From Charina bottae (lineage: Eukaryota; Chordata; Lepidosauria; Squamata; Charinaidae): 64,000 nucleotides of DNA. Position numbers and translations under genes: made by a program. Positions 1 to 11,718 of the stretch are shown in pieces (positions within the stretch are counted from its first letter, which is position 1; each line of letters opens with the position of its first letter). Location of the stretch: the NCBI GenBank assembly GCA_023362775.1, contig JALMGJ010000008.1, forward strand, positions 34,335,001 to 34,399,000. Reading direction: 5' to 3'. The notes under the pieces are model-generated. The model made no database searches. It was not told where the DNA came from and was given only the letters and a program-made list of their open reading frames with translations.

Positions 1-693
1 CATCCATCCTGTACCTATGCAGTTTCTCCTCTGGTATTTCTCAAGAGCAATGCTTCACACTTTGGGCATTCTATTTCTCCAAAATGGTTGAACATAACTT
101 CTATTCTGTGCCAGAAGTTCAGACTTCACAAAGGCAGTACAAGACTTTATGTGGTGGTGGTGAAGAGTATGCTGACTCCATCTCAGGTATAATATCACAG
201 ATGTCACAAATGTTCTATACAAAGTCCAGTTGCAGAAATGACCTCTTCGTGTCACTTCCCTTCCCTTTCTTCAAAAGAGGAATTGTACAACATGAAAATT
301 ATCTCTCTATGGCCATCTCTCAAAGCATACTCTGCACTTCATTCTGAGTAACATTTGTCATCTCTTTCATCACTAAGATTACCAGCACATGAAGCAGCTA
401 CACTATATTTGCTGAGGGAGATAGAGAGGGATACTTATTCACCACATCAAGAATCTCTCTGCCTAGTTAAGTGACTGAACGTAGTGCAAGCTTTTCCAAT
501 TTGTTTCCAGTTGTGATGACAAAGTAATTGTCTGGCTCTGTACCTTATAAATAGAAAAAGAGGTCATGTACCTATATTTTTGCACTGAATACTCAATATG
601 CATACACGAAAAAACAACAATTAGATTATGTCTCAGTCTCTTTTCCTCAGATGCTCAATATTTAACGTTTGAGCCAATCCTACAATGTTGAAC
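1..693. other. unassigned AT-rich intron sequence
   Basis: I see no gene, exon or recognisable repeat. The short frames on both strands at 55-347 have no family resemblance. Confidence 0.6.
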
Positions 694-709
694 TTTTCTT
701 TCATTGATT

Positions 710-1126
710 TTGTTGTTGTTGTTCAGTCGTTTAGTCGTGTCTGACTCTTCGTGACCTCATGGACCATAGCACGCCAGGCCTTCCTGTCCTCCACTGTCTC
801 CCGGAGTTTACTCAAATTCATGTTCATTACATTGGTGATGCTATCTAACCATCTCATCCTCTGCCATCCCCTTCTCCTTTTGCCTTCAGTCTTTCCCAGC
901 ATCAGGGTTTTTTCCAGTGAGTCCTCTCTTCGCATTAGGTGGCCAAAGTATTTGAGCTTCAGCTTCAGCATCTGTCCTTCCAATGAGCAGTCAGGGTTGA
1001 TTTCCTTTAGGATTGACTGGTTTGACCTCCTTGCAGTCCAAGGGACTCTCAAGAGTCTTCTCCAGCACCACAGTTCAAAAGCATCAATTCTTCGGCACTC
1101 AGCCTTCCTTATGGTCCAACTCTCAT
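710..1126 (-). mobile_element. BovB (RTE-clade LINE) 3' fragment, antisense, subfamily A
   Basis: A 5'-truncated BovB inserted in reverse. A 16-bp identical target duplication (TTTTCTTTCATTGATT) is seen at 694-709 and 1127-1142. The minus-strand frame reads the BovB C-terminus, including VPWTARRSNQSILKEI, KYFGHLMRREDSLEKTLMLG and the end VTKSQTRLND. The element's own 3' tail is the GTTGTTGTT run at 711-722 as read on the plus strand. The frame is nearly intact across the fragment, so the insertion looks young. The KRRRGWQRMRWLD stretch puts it in a different subfamily from the longer copies at 9453 and 31466. Confidence 0.93.
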
Positions 1127-1142
1127 TTTTCTTTCATTGATT

Positions 1143-1989
1143 CTCCTCCTCAAATCTGGATTTCATCCAGATAGAGTTTAAGAAGAAAGAAAAAACAGAA
1201 GCAGAACTGATGAGAATTGAAATTCTTGGATTTTTGTACGATATCCCATACACATTATTTCTTGCTTTATTCCTCCCTTTTTGTATTGTTGAAACAATAT
1301 TCACATAAACCTAAATCTCAGACAAGTGATATTAATAAGAATTTATTACTGTTTAAAGAGACTGAATATGATTTAATAGTCTATAAAACCATATTAAGAC
1401 TTTTGACATAACATTAAACACTTTGCTTAACTTTGCTGAAATGGTTATTTATTGGGAAATAGATTGGAAAGAAGATTCACACACAGCTGGCCTATATATA
1501 GTGGCATCTATTAGCTGTAACCTTCTGCATTATTCCATTTTCATATATTGGATGAAAATCACAACTGTTTCCCAGATAGTTATTAGCATTTTTTCCAACA
1601 CATTACATGGGCTGTTTTTCTCACTTACTGTATAACCATAAACAAACATTTCCCAAAAACTAGGTTGGCCTTTTGACCCACTTGAGTTTAATTATACTTC
1701 TTTTTTTTCCTTTATTCCCCCACCAAGTCACCAATATAACATTATATAAAAGTATACCTCAAATGTTTGCAAATCCTCCTCTTAAGTATTATGTGTACAT
1801 TCCCCACCAGCATTATTACTTTTGTATAGTAGTAACAATAACAATATTACCAATAATTGTATGCCCCATAGAATACATTTTCTAGGCAATGCATGGATAT
1901 AAAACAGATAAAAATAGTTTTTATTTATTTATTTAGTGTATGGCACACACATTGCCAGGGAGTCTACAATGTTACACAGTAGATGTTCT
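1143..1989. other. unassigned AT-rich intron sequence
   Basis: Nothing is recognisable; open frames of 60-70 codons have AT-driven composition. Confidence 0.6.
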
Positions 1990-2089
1990 GGTGCCAGATA
2001 GTTGCTATTCTTTCTTACACTGATGCACCACAAGAGGGCGAGCTATCTTTGCTTCAGCTGGCCAACAGTGTTCCTTTTTTTTTTTTTTA

Positions 2090-2372
2090 GGGAAGTCGGC
2101 TCATCCGGGCTTTTTTCTCCACCGATCCTCCGTCAGCACCGGTTCTTGCTCCCCACACAGATCGCCGCCAGCATTTCCCCCCACCGAAATGGGTGTACCT
2201 ATTTATCTACTCGCAGATGACATGCTTTCGAACTGCTAGGTGGGCAGAAGCTAGGGATGAAATGACGGGAATTCACTTCTGTCACATGGAGCTGGGCTCG
2301 AACCGTTGGAGTGTCGACCATTTCTGGCCGGCAAACTCCAGCGTCATTAAGCCACTGCACCACCGTGTCCCC
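2090..2372 (-). mobile_element. tRNA-derived SINE (Sauria-like variant), antisense
   Basis: On the minus strand the head begins GGGGACACGGTGGTGCAGTG (A-box-like) and contains a near-perfect pol III B box, GGTTCGAGCCC (plus 2293-2303). The body shares the segment with the GCAGTTCGAAAGCATG motif and the GAGTAGATAAATAGGTAC motif with the Sauria-type SINEs at 33156 and 52934. A poly-T run at about 2076-2089 is the A-rich tail read from the other strand. I found no clean target duplication. The 3' half differs from the other copies, so it may be a separate subfamily. Confidence 0.75.
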
Positions 2373-2442
2373 TTAAAAAAATAGAATAACTGCTAGAGTA
2401 AAATGTAGCAAAATCTGGAATAACTGGGTTATCAGCATGAGT

Positions 2443-2530
2443 CACTTCTGAAAAACCTTGCCAAGAAAACTGCAGGGTCTTGTCCAGGCAGTCACCGAGA
2501 ATCAGACACGATTGAATGGATTAAAAAAAA
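2443..2530 (+). mobile_element. 5'-truncated SINE tail with 12-bp target duplication
   Basis: The fragment carries the CTTGCCAAGAAAACTGCAGG motif, a decayed form of the GAGTCGGACACGACT motif, and an A-tail. It is bounded by ATCAGCATGAGT (2431-2442) and ATCAGTATGAGT (2531-2542), a 12-bp duplication with one mismatch. The tail motif is the BovB-like 3' end used by squamate SINEs. The tRNA head is missing. Confidence 0.75.
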
Positions 2531-2542
2531 ATCAGTATGAGT

Positions 2543-3458
2543 AGGAATGGTTTATTCAAAGGTAGTGTACCTGCAGCTATTCTACAACTGTGGAGATCCA
2601 CAGATTCTACATCCCTGGTTTAAATCAGAAAGTTGTCTAGGGAGATACTATTGCTTTTCTATGGCCAACTTTGAGGGAGCAGAGTCACTACTTTTATCCA
2701 TCCCTTCTGACAGCTTCTGCTGTTTGTGTGAAAAGACCCTATGCACCTCTAGCTGTGAAACTGGATCATAGGATTCTTAGTACTGTGCAGGAGAGTACAT
2801 ACCTTGAATTGTATCCATGTAGACCCCTCTAAAAAAATGTTTGTGCATATGACAGGGTGATACCCAGTGGATGCTATAAACACAATGCCCTCTCTTTCTC
2901 CACATGGCTCTGTAAGAAGTTCACAAAGTTAAATTTTGTAAGCCCCCTCTGTATCAACTATTGGAAGAACAGAATGTATAGAAAAGTAGTTAACTTTTAA
3001 CCTGATGTAAGATTAGGAGAGGGAGATTAATAGAATTAAAATGAAGTGACTTGTGAGCAGTACTGTCATGACAGGCCTTACAGCATTTCCAAGATAATCC
3101 CTACAAATATAACACCTTTCCACAAAAGACATATACTGTATATTTAGTTCAGTTTTATTATGTCCTTGACAAAGTTCACACACAAATATATGCACACACA
3201 TACACAGAGAGAAATAGATCACACATACACATACAGACAGAAGATTATATCCAACGTACGTAGAAAAAAATAATTGTTTTAGTGGTATTTCTGCTAGCAG
3301 TTTTCTGCTGCCCGTGTAGTTTTGCAAACTCTAGTGAGCCATGCCCATTGCTGAATCAATCCTCATCTAAGATCATTTGATCTGTTCACTACACAAAATC
3401 TGCGCTAGTAACATGAGACAAACCATCAGAATATTGTCACTGCTTTTTATTGTTTATA
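2543..3458. other. unassigned intron sequence with a CA-rich patch
   Basis: An imperfect (ACAC/CATA)n patch lies at 3177-3237. The frame opposite it (3013-3327 minus) reflects that patch. Confidence 0.6.
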
Positions 3459-3466
3459 CTTTAAAA

Positions 3467-3826
3467 CAGAGCTTTCCAAACTTTTGCCGTTGGAGACACA
3501 CCAATGGCCAGCGTGCAAAACCCCGGAAGCGCCGCCGCTGCCGTGGGGTGCAAAACCCTGGAAGCGCCGGTGGCAGCGCTTCCGGCTTGCCGCCACCGCT
3601 GCTTCCGGGTTGCTGCCACCGCCGCCGCACTTTCGGGTTTTTGTGCACCGAGGCGGCGGCGTCAGCGTCCTAGTGTGTCGCACGACAACCGGAAGCGCTG
3701 ATGACCCGCCACCACCGCACGCAGCAGCAGCAGTGCACCATCAGTGCTTCCGGGTTGTCATGCGACACACTTCGGGCCCCCAGGCGACACAGTACTGTGT
3801 CACAACACACAGTTTGGAAAGCCCTG
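3467..3826. mobile_element. non-autonomous hAT MITE, family 1, copy 1 (longest)
   Basis: A 360-bp element with terminal inverted repeats CAGAGCTTTCCAAAC and GTTTGGAAAGCCCTG. It is flanked by 8-bp duplications CTTTAAAA (3459-3466) and CTTTAAAC (3827-3834). The interior is very GC- and CpG-rich, with repeated CCGGAAGCGC-type motifs in both orientations. There is no transposase frame; the several overlapping ORFs are by-products of GC-rich low-complexity sequence. An 8-bp duplication with CAG...CTG ends is diagnostic of the hAT superfamily. Confidence 0.9.
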
Positions 3827-4059
3827 CTTTAAACAATTCAGTCAAAATTTCCATAATAAAATATAGACCTTTAAGAAAATGATGTGATGTGACTGCAGCC
3901 TAATGCGCAATTACCTGGAAGTATGCTCCATTAAACTTAGTTGTGCTTGCTTCTGACTGCATATATTGCAACTGGAAAGTACATTAAACATTAACATCAT
4001 TATTTCTGGCCAGTTGGAATGGACCCTTTAGCTTTTAGTTAAACAACATAAACAATTTT

Positions 4060-4250
4060 TATAAATGGCTGTTGTGGGTCTTCCGGGCTGTGTGGCCGTG
4101 TTCTGGAAGTTGTGGTTCCTAACGTTTCGCCAGCATCTGTGGCCAGCATCTTCAGAGGGCAGGAGCACAGATAGAAGCAAAATCTCTGTGCCCAGGTAGA
4201 GTGGAAATGTTCTATTTATAGAGCTAAATTATAGGAGATTAGGTGGGTTT
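4060..4250 (-). mobile_element. fragment of a Penelope-like (inferred) repeat, antisense
   Basis: The minus strand carries the amniote repeat segment ending with the GGCGAAACGTTAGGA motif, the CACGGCCACACAGCCCGGAAG motif and GACCCACAACAGCCAT. The same terminal motif recurs as a short scrap at 55015-55041. The segment holds a hammerhead-like core (separate entry). Assignment to Penelope-like elements is inferred from that core and its resemblance to the clear Penelope copy at 28804-28975; the coding part is absent. An AT-rich stretch with a T run follows at 4246-4330. Confidence 0.55.
4124..4155 (-). ncRNA. hammerhead-ribozyme-like core (CUGAAGA / stem II / GAAAC)
   Basis: Read on the minus strand: CUGAAGA (4155-4149), one extra U, then GCUGGC, a 7-nt loop CACAGAU, GCUGGC, then GAAAC (4128-4124). 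The two GCUGGC arms can pair as a 6-bp stem II using four Watson-Crick and two G-U pairs. Penelope-like elements are reported to carry minimal hammerhead variants of this form. Stems I and III are not convincingly closed in this single copy, so self-cleavage is not implied. Confidence 0.5.
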
Positions 4251-4330
4251 TTTTTTTTTTTGTAAAAACTTAATTAGGTGGGGTTTTTTTAATTTTTAAT
4301 TTTTGTAAAAACTGTTGCTACTTCGAACAT

Positions 4331-7281
4331 TACACAGCTGTATAATCTCCACATTCACCTGCCAGACAATAAAAGCTTCATAAAATGTCTGGGATAACTG
4401 AACTCTTCTATATTTACTTTCTACTCAATCCCTGAGTAAAACTTTAACATAATTTTTGATTTTTGCAAATACTAATATTAACTAAGTTATTCCTTTACTC
4501 TCAGTTCAATATATAAGTTTATACAATATTAAATTATATTCAATCCAACAAAAGGCTTTTGTTGGAATAGGAAAGGAAAGTAATTCCCAAAACTTTAATG
4601 AGTAAGTTTTACAAGCTTCCTCATCCTCTTTTATATTTTTGAACCCTAGTCTTTCTTAGCCTTTACTGAAAGACTTCTATGGGTACAGCAGAAATTCTAT
4701 TCTAAACTAAGCTACATTAAATACTAAAAACACACATTATTTTAAAATTAAGTAAAAGAAACAGCACACATTCTGACAGGGGTTGGATCTCCTTAACAAT
4801 TCCAGTGCTTGAACATACATAAATAAGTAATAATTCACTATAATTATCTCCTATATGCTTTCTGTCCAGCCTCATGAACAACAGTGCTTATCTTATTTAA
4901 AGCTGCCATAAATTTACCAGGCTCATCTCTAATTCGTAAATGTAGTCCAAGTTTCTAAGGTATAAGCAGAGTCACTGGACAGATAGTATCCAAAGAGCAG
5001 CAGAGGAGGAATCTGAAGACAAACCAAGTTATATCAGAAGGAAAGATTTTTGACTTCTAGACAGGTTTCCCTGGAAGACTTTACAGATCAGTGTAACTCT
5101 AGCACTTTTATTGAGCCCAAGTTCCTTTCTATAGCGCACCGTCTGACCTTACCCTAGCCCAGCAGGCCCATATTAGATCTTGCTTTCATCAACAGGTTAC
5201 CCCTGAGGTTACTGGAAAGCCCCCTTGAGATTTGACCATGCCACCTGCTCATTTGCATGTCTTAGCCCTTTAGTCAGGCTTTAGGGCAGGGTTGCGAAAA
5301 CAGCCTGCCAGAGTCCCATCCAGTGAGGACAGGGCTAAAAAAAATTGGCTTTTTGAAAATCATTTGGGGGTGGGGGATTAAGAAGCAAAATAGATATTTT
5401 GAGCAATGCAGACATTTAATCCAGACAAAGTGGACCTAGTGGAATTTGGAGTGCAGCCCTCAACAGGCCAAGCATTGGGGTGGTCTTTGTTATGCAGCCT
5501 TGCTTTAGCATAATGGAGTAAATAACTAATGGTATTTTATGCACTTGCTACTAAAAGACACTGACTTTCTTCTACTGGTATCTTAAGAGAGGGATGGAAA
5601 ACATGTGTATCCAAGAAAGCTAATCTTAGAGAGCAGTGATAGTTCTATATGCCTGGCCAAGCATAACTGGCCAGGCAAAGGGAAAGTTGTCTTTTGCCAT
5701 TTCTGAAATGAGATGTTAATGTAAAAGCTTCTGCTATCTCTGAACCAAACGCTACCTAATGGCAAAATAACTGTGCACGGAGCACTTTCTTTTAACAAAA
5801 AAGGAAAGGTGAAATGAATTGTGTTTCAAATAACAGTCTAATTGAAAATTCCATTACCAAAGATATTGCAGCAGTAGTAAGATTACAGATTAATCAAAAG
5901 CTATTAAAACCCTCTCCTGTGGCCCTAATGATTTGTTGGCTTCTCAGCAGAAAACTCAGCAAGATCGCCCCTTATTTGACTAGTACAGAGGAGGAAATGT
6001 AAAAATATGTACCTTTCAGAGGCCTTGTTACAACTTTATTCTGTGCTGCTTGTGAATCCCCCACCTCTAAGGTTGATAAAACAGTGACAAGGGGTGGGAA
6101 GGAAAAATGTTTGTTTGAGGCACTCACCAGCATAAGCCCAATACCACCATCTTTTCATTATTGGTACTTGAAGAAATCTCAGTTAAGGCTAAAATACGCA
6201 CAGGAACCTGTGGATTCAGTCATAGGTCTGCTTTCTCTAATAGAAAGTTTAATGTGATTGAGTCTATTCCAACCTTCCAATCTGATCATTTTTACATAAA
6301 TTAGCATTACAATTCCCAGAATTTCCAGCCAATATAGAAATTAGTCTAAATCTGAAACAAATCAAATTTTACCCCTCCCCCTCCCCCTCCCCAAAGCAGC
6401 TTCCGGTTAGAGGGAGCTAAATCTGACCTGTTCCTCAGCTGCTACAATCTGTTACCAAGCATCTTCCCCCATAGGTCTGACTTAACATTAAAGAGGCTGA
6501 AAAGAGCATTAACGTTAAATCAGGCTTGGACCTCATTAGTACATGGATAAGAGTTCTCAGACTCTCACCCAGGGCACAGCAATAAATCTCCCTCTCTAGA
6601 AACTTGACCAGCACTCACAGTAACAGTGAGATATCAATGCTCAGATAGATATGTGGGGTTTTTTTGGGGGGTGGGTGGGAGAAGAAGATCAAGAAGTCCT
6701 AATAACAAAACAAGATCAGCTAATGAAGAATCAAGCAATCAAGCTTACTATTTACAACAGCCCCAGGATTTTTTTTTTCTGTTGATATGATAAGGTAACA
6801 TACTTCTTGCCACTTACTCCTCAGCCCTGGATGTAGAAGGTATCACCACTGTGTTTTCATAATTTTCCCATCTGGGTTTCAAAATCTTTCCTTCCACCCT
6901 TACCAGCTTCAGACTTCACATTAGGGTTGTTGACTAGGAAGTGGCAAAATATCGTGGAAAAAGGCTGTGCAAACTACTTCCATATTGTCACTAAAAAAAA
7001 CAATGTCAATATGTCCATGAAGTTACCAGAAACTAGGCCTGACTTGAGGGAGACCTTGCTTTACATGCAGGCATTTTTTAATGATTTCATAAACAAGTAC
7101 ATTTCCTCCACAATGTTACAGGAATAAATAAGCATTGCCTCCTTCATCAGGGCTTACATTTAATTATAGCTATTTAAGTTTTATGACAGTTGTTTGGAAT
7201 GCATATTGAATTACTAACATGCATGCAGCTACGTTTCTAAACTTTTCAGGAACGTCAGTGGTCCACAATAGAATACCAATA
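4331..7281. other. unassigned intron sequence
   Basis: Mostly AT-rich single-copy-looking DNA. Small features are a (CCCCTC)n patch at 6370-6391 and a G run at 6665-6680. No coding frame has convincing homology. Confidence 0.55.
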
Positions 7282-7289
7282 CTGTATTG

Positions 7290-7592
7290 CAGGGGTCCCC
7301 AAACTTTTTGGCACCAGGGACCGGTTTCAAAAGACAATTTTTCCGTGGACTGGGGGGGGCGAGGTTTCTGGGATTTCTACAGACCGGGGGGGGCGGGGTT
7401 TCTGGGATTTCTGTGGACCAGGGGGCAGGGTTTGCAGGCAGGAGCGAATCGCGTGCACCGGGGGTGGGGTTTGTGGGCAGGAACCAATCACAAGCACCAG
7501 GGGGCGGGGTTTGTGGGCAGGAGCCTTGCGGCCCAATTCCTAACAGGCCACAGGCCACTAGTGGGCCACATCCCACAGTTTGGGGACCCCTG
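7290..7592. mobile_element. non-autonomous hAT element, family 2, with internal G-rich tandem repeat
   Basis: A 303-bp element with inverted termini CAGGGGTCCCCAAAC and GTTTGGGGACCCCTG and a perfect 8-bp duplication CTGTATTG (7282-7289 and 7593-7600). The interior is a degenerate G-rich tandem array whose units contain a run of five or more G, then GGGGTTTCTGGGATTTCT or GGGGTTTGTGGGCAGGA. ORFs on both strands are translation artefacts of this array. There is no transposase. Confidence 0.92.
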
Positions 7593-7600
7593 CTGTATTG

Positions 7601-9441
7601 GGCTTTGTTGTTTGTACAAGTGTTAAATCTGCTTCTAGAATTCATAGAGCTAGAATTAATTCTGAAAACATTGAAATGCATCATTGTAGCTAAATCATAA
7701 AACCATTATGGCAACCAGGGCTTGACCTAGATCATCAAAGGCCCAACACACATTGGGAGTCATATGATAGATCTGAGTTTTGTCTTGGGGCAGTGGTGAT
7801 CATAATGTACAGTAGAAAGTCATTATCCACAATGGCCATTTTTGTTACTCTGCACTACCTGGCATCTCTGCCCAGTATCCATGCTGGCCAAAACTGGCAG
7901 GACAAAGGTTAAAAGCCTGCAGGTCTAAGCCTGTCTTTATATAACACTTCACTTACACAGATATAGTTCTCCTTTCTAGTACAGTTAATTTTGCCTGTCT
8001 TTCTTCCCAGACCAATCTAAGAACACGTTCTTACATCTCCATCTTTGGCCCGTAGTTGCAAACAATGAAAACAATGCCTGACCTTTTGAGGGATACAGTC
8101 CTTTTCTAAATGTAAGTCTAGTTTAAAGTAATAGGAAATAAATTAGTCGTAACTAACTTATCCTGTTGAATTCAATGGGAGTTCTGTATAGCTCACTGAA
8201 TAACCACACAAATTAGGAACAAATGATGAGAGGTGTGCAGGCAGTCATGCCAGTGAGAAAACATATAAAGGAGATGTTAGCATTTCCTAATCCCTTGCCA
8301 TTAGCATATGAGTGATGTGACATTTGTGAAAGTTGACTTGAGCTCAACAAGAGAGTTGGATAATGTAGTTAAATCCATTTACTTCTCGGCTGCTTTGAAA
8401 ATTCTATTCTAATTTGATTTGGTAACAGAATAAGAGACAGGGCAGGCAGCAGTGTTCCGAGCCACTTTTAATTTTAACCGAAAAAAAAGGGCCAGGAAAA
8501 ATAACCTGCATTGATCTTAATATATTCAATACACAGAATCATACTCAATTAATTTTAATTACATTACTTCATTAATACTGATTCTGCTCAACACTGTGTA
8601 TACTGACCTTCTTTTATATGTTATGAACTGGTAACAATACAGTGACTTTCACCATAATGGGAATTACTTCACTTAATGCCATTATTTCCTCTATTAATGG
8701 ACTGGAAAGGAGAAAGAGTGCATGCTCATTTTTATTTTAGCGTTGGATCCATATGCTTATTAAAATATTGAGGAAAAAGAAGAAGTAGGGGAAATAATTA
8801 GTATTAGAGTACATGCTTTGCAATATATGTGTGACTGGGAACAGCTGAACTAGTCAGTATAGCACTAAGAATATGCACTCTTAGTTTAGCCATGAACTCA
8901 CTAAGTGGCCTTTGGCAAGCTTCACATCTTTGACTCTGAAATATTTCTTCCTAACATATTAGAAGGTAGGGCAAATGCTAATCAGGCATGGTACCAGTAT
9001 AACATACTGGGAATCATTAGGCTCCCAATATCTTTCAACAAACATTTCTTTCCCCTGCATTTCTTTAATGAGATTGGAGAGCAGATCTTATCGTAGCGAC
9101 CCCATTTTAATTTCCTACAAGGCACTAAATTATGTTATGCCATAGGATTACGGGAAACTGAAATAGCTACTATTTTTAAAAGGAATGCATAAATACTCTC
9201 TAAAACAAAAGGCTTCCCATATGGTTTAAAGCATGTCTAAAAACCCAATACCTTGAAAATATAGACTAAAAACAGCAGTATAAAACAGATTCTAGAAATT
9301 ATATAGTATACAAAACAAAACAGTAAATTTAGGATATGGTTACAACAGCCATGAGATGAAAGATGATGATGGTGGTAGCAATGGTGCTGATTTCAGTTTA
9401 CAATATATGCCAGCTTTCTGTTCAAGATAATACTTAAGGCT
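7601..9441. other. unassigned AT-rich intron sequence
   Basis: I recognise nothing here beyond short A/T runs. Confidence 0.55.
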
Positions 9442-9633
9442 AGACATTCATTCTCCAGCAAAGGAGATCGTTACCTTGTTGTGGTGCTGGAGCTTGAGCA
9501 CCTCAATGAAACCATGAGCTAAACCGTGAAGGGACATCCAAGACGGGAAGGTCGTGGCAGAGAGGTCAGACTAAATACGATCCCTGGGGAAGGTAATGGC
9601 AACCCACCCCAGTATTCTTGCCATGAAAACTAA

Positions 9634-10554
9634 ATGGATCAGTACAACCAAAGATATGTCGGTATACCATCGGAAGATGGGACTCCCAGGTCGGAAGATG
9701 GTCAAAATGCTACTGGGGAGGAACAGAGGATACGTTCAACTATCCCCAGATGTGATGACGCTGCTAGCTCAAAGCCGAAAGGATGGATAGCGGCCGACGA
9801 TGCTGGTGGTGAACGACGAATCCGATGTTCTAAAGATCAACACACCATAGGAACCTGGAATGTAAGATCTATGAGCCAGGGCAAATTGGATGTGGTTATT
9901 GGTGAGATGTCAAGATTAAATATAGACATTTTAGGTGTCAGTGAACTGAAATGGACTGGGATGGGCCACTTCACATCAGATGACCACCAGATCTACTACT
10001 GTGGACAAGAGGACCACAGAAGAAATGGAGTAGCCTTGATAATTAATAATAACGTGGCTAAAGCAGTGCTTGGATACAATCCAAAAAACGATAGAATGAT
10101 CTCAATTCGAATTCAGGGTAAGCCATTTAACATCACAGTGATTCAAATATACGCCCCAACCACAGATGCTGAAGAAGCAGAAGTAGATCAGTTCTATGAG
10201 GATCTGCAGCACCTACTAGATAATACACCAAAAAGAGATGTTATTTTCATTACAGGAGACTGGAATGCTAAGGTGGGTAGTCAAACAACACCTGGAATTA
10301 CAGGCAAGCATGGTCTGGGAGAACAAAATGAAGCAGGACATAGGCTGATAGAATTTTGCCAAGACAACTCACTGTGCATAACAAACACTCTCTTCCAACA
10401 ACCTAAAAGACGACTCTATACATGGACTTCACCAGATGGTCGACACCGAAATCAGATTGACTACATCCTTTGCATCCAAAGGTGGCGGACATCTATACAG
10501 TCGGTAAAAACAAGACAAAAGGCAACAGTGATAGGGGGAGATATGCCCAATTAA
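9634..10554 (+). pseudogene. BovB endonuclease domain, truncated before its last catalytic motif
   Basis: An open frame of 306 codons reads an apurinic-like (exonuclease-endonuclease-phosphatase) endonuclease. Visible motifs are TWNVRSM (residues 74-80), SELKWTG (103-109), GDWNAKVG (208-215) and GRHRNQIDYI (269-278). The frame stays homologous to about KTR (residue 293) and then runs into unrelated codons, MPN being the last three. The final SDH motif carrying the catalytic histidine should follow within about 10 residues and is missing, removed by the internal deletion. In an active element this domain nicks the target DNA to prime reverse transcription. The ATG at 9634 is only the first Met of the frame; the true start is uncertain. 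Confidence 0.9.
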
Positions 10555-10611
10555 ATGCAAAATTCCAGAGGTTAGCCAGAAGAGATAAGGAATTATTTTT
10601 AAACAAGCAAT

Positions 10612-11718
10612 GTGCGGAAGAGGAAGAAGACAATAGGAAGGACAAGAGGAAGGACAAGAGACCTCTTCCAGAAAATTAGAAACATAGGAGGTAAATTCCA
10701 GGCAAAAATGGGTATGATCAAAAACAAAGATGGTAAGGACCTAACAGAAGCAGAAGAGATCAAGAAAAGGTGGCAAGAATATACGGAAGATCTGTATAGG
10801 AAGGATAATAATACTGGAGATAGCTTTGACGGTGTGGTCAGTGAGTTAGAGCCAGACATCCTGAAGAGTGAGGTTGAATGGGCCTTAAGAAGCATTGCTA
10901 ATAACAAGGCAGCAGGAGATGACGGTATCGCAGCTGAACTGTTTAAAATCTTGCAAGATGATGCTGTCAAGGTGATGCATGCCATATGCCAGCAAATTTG
11001 GAAAACACAAGAATGGCCATCAGATTGGAAAAAATCAACTTATATCCCCATACCAAAAAAGGGAAGCACTAAAGAATGTTCAAACTATCGAACAGTGGCA
11101 CTTATTTCACATGCCAGTAAGATAATGCTCAAGATCCTGCAAGGTAGACTCCAGCAATTCATGGAACGAGAATTGCCAGATGTACAAGCTGGGTTTAGAA
11201 AAGGCAGAGGAACTAGAGACCAAATTGCCAATATCCGCTGGATAATGGAGAAAGCCAGGGAATTTCAGAAAAACATCTATTTCTGTTTTATTGACTATTC
11301 TAAAGCCTTTGACTGTGTGGATCATAACAAATTGTGGCAAGTTCTTGGTGGTATGGGGATACCAAGTCATCTTGTCTGCCTCCTGAGGAATCTGTATAAC
11401 GACCAAGTAGCAACGGTAAGAACAGAGCACGGAACAACGGACTGGTTTAAGATTGGGAAAGGAGTACGGCAGGGTTGTATACTCTCACCCTACCTATTCA
11501 ACCTGTACGCAGAACACATCATGCGACGTGCTGGGCTTGAGGAATCCAAGGCTGGAGTTAAAATCGCTGGAAGAAACATTAACAATCTCAGATATGCAGA
11601 TGATACCACTTTGATGGCTGAAAGCGAGGAGGAGTTGAGGAGCCTTATGACGAAGGTGAAAGAAGAAAGTTCAAAAGCTGGGTTGCAGAAAAAACCAAGA
11701 TTATGGCAACCAGCTTGA
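10612..11718 (+). pseudogene. BovB reverse transcriptase domain, frameshifted
   Basis: The 368-codon frame covers the linker and reverse transcriptase core. RT motifs visible are KAAGDDGI (99-106), FIDYSKAFDCVDH (226-238), GVRQGCILSP (284-293) and YADD (328-331), the catalytic aspartate pair. Upstream homology lies in another frame (10510-10630, reading RYAQLNAKFQRLARRDKELF). Downstream, the C-terminal part continues at 11703-11981 and 12030-12353 in a shifted frame after a small deletion, with one stop (TGA 11979-11981) inside it. The catalytic core itself is intact; the domain is dead because of the flanking lesions. Confidence 0.93.

Noticed and set aside
3377..3882. overlapping frames of 78-132 codons on both strands
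   Set aside because: GC-rich interior of a MITE; equally open in several frames, so not coding.
6361..6400. C-rich tract as promoter or Sp1 site cluster
   Set aside because: A short (CCCCTC)n run without other promoter features in a deep intron.
7219..7700. overlapping frames of 135-151 codons on both strands
   Set aside because: They coincide with the G-rich tandem array of a hAT element; the proline- and glycine-rich peptides are artefacts.
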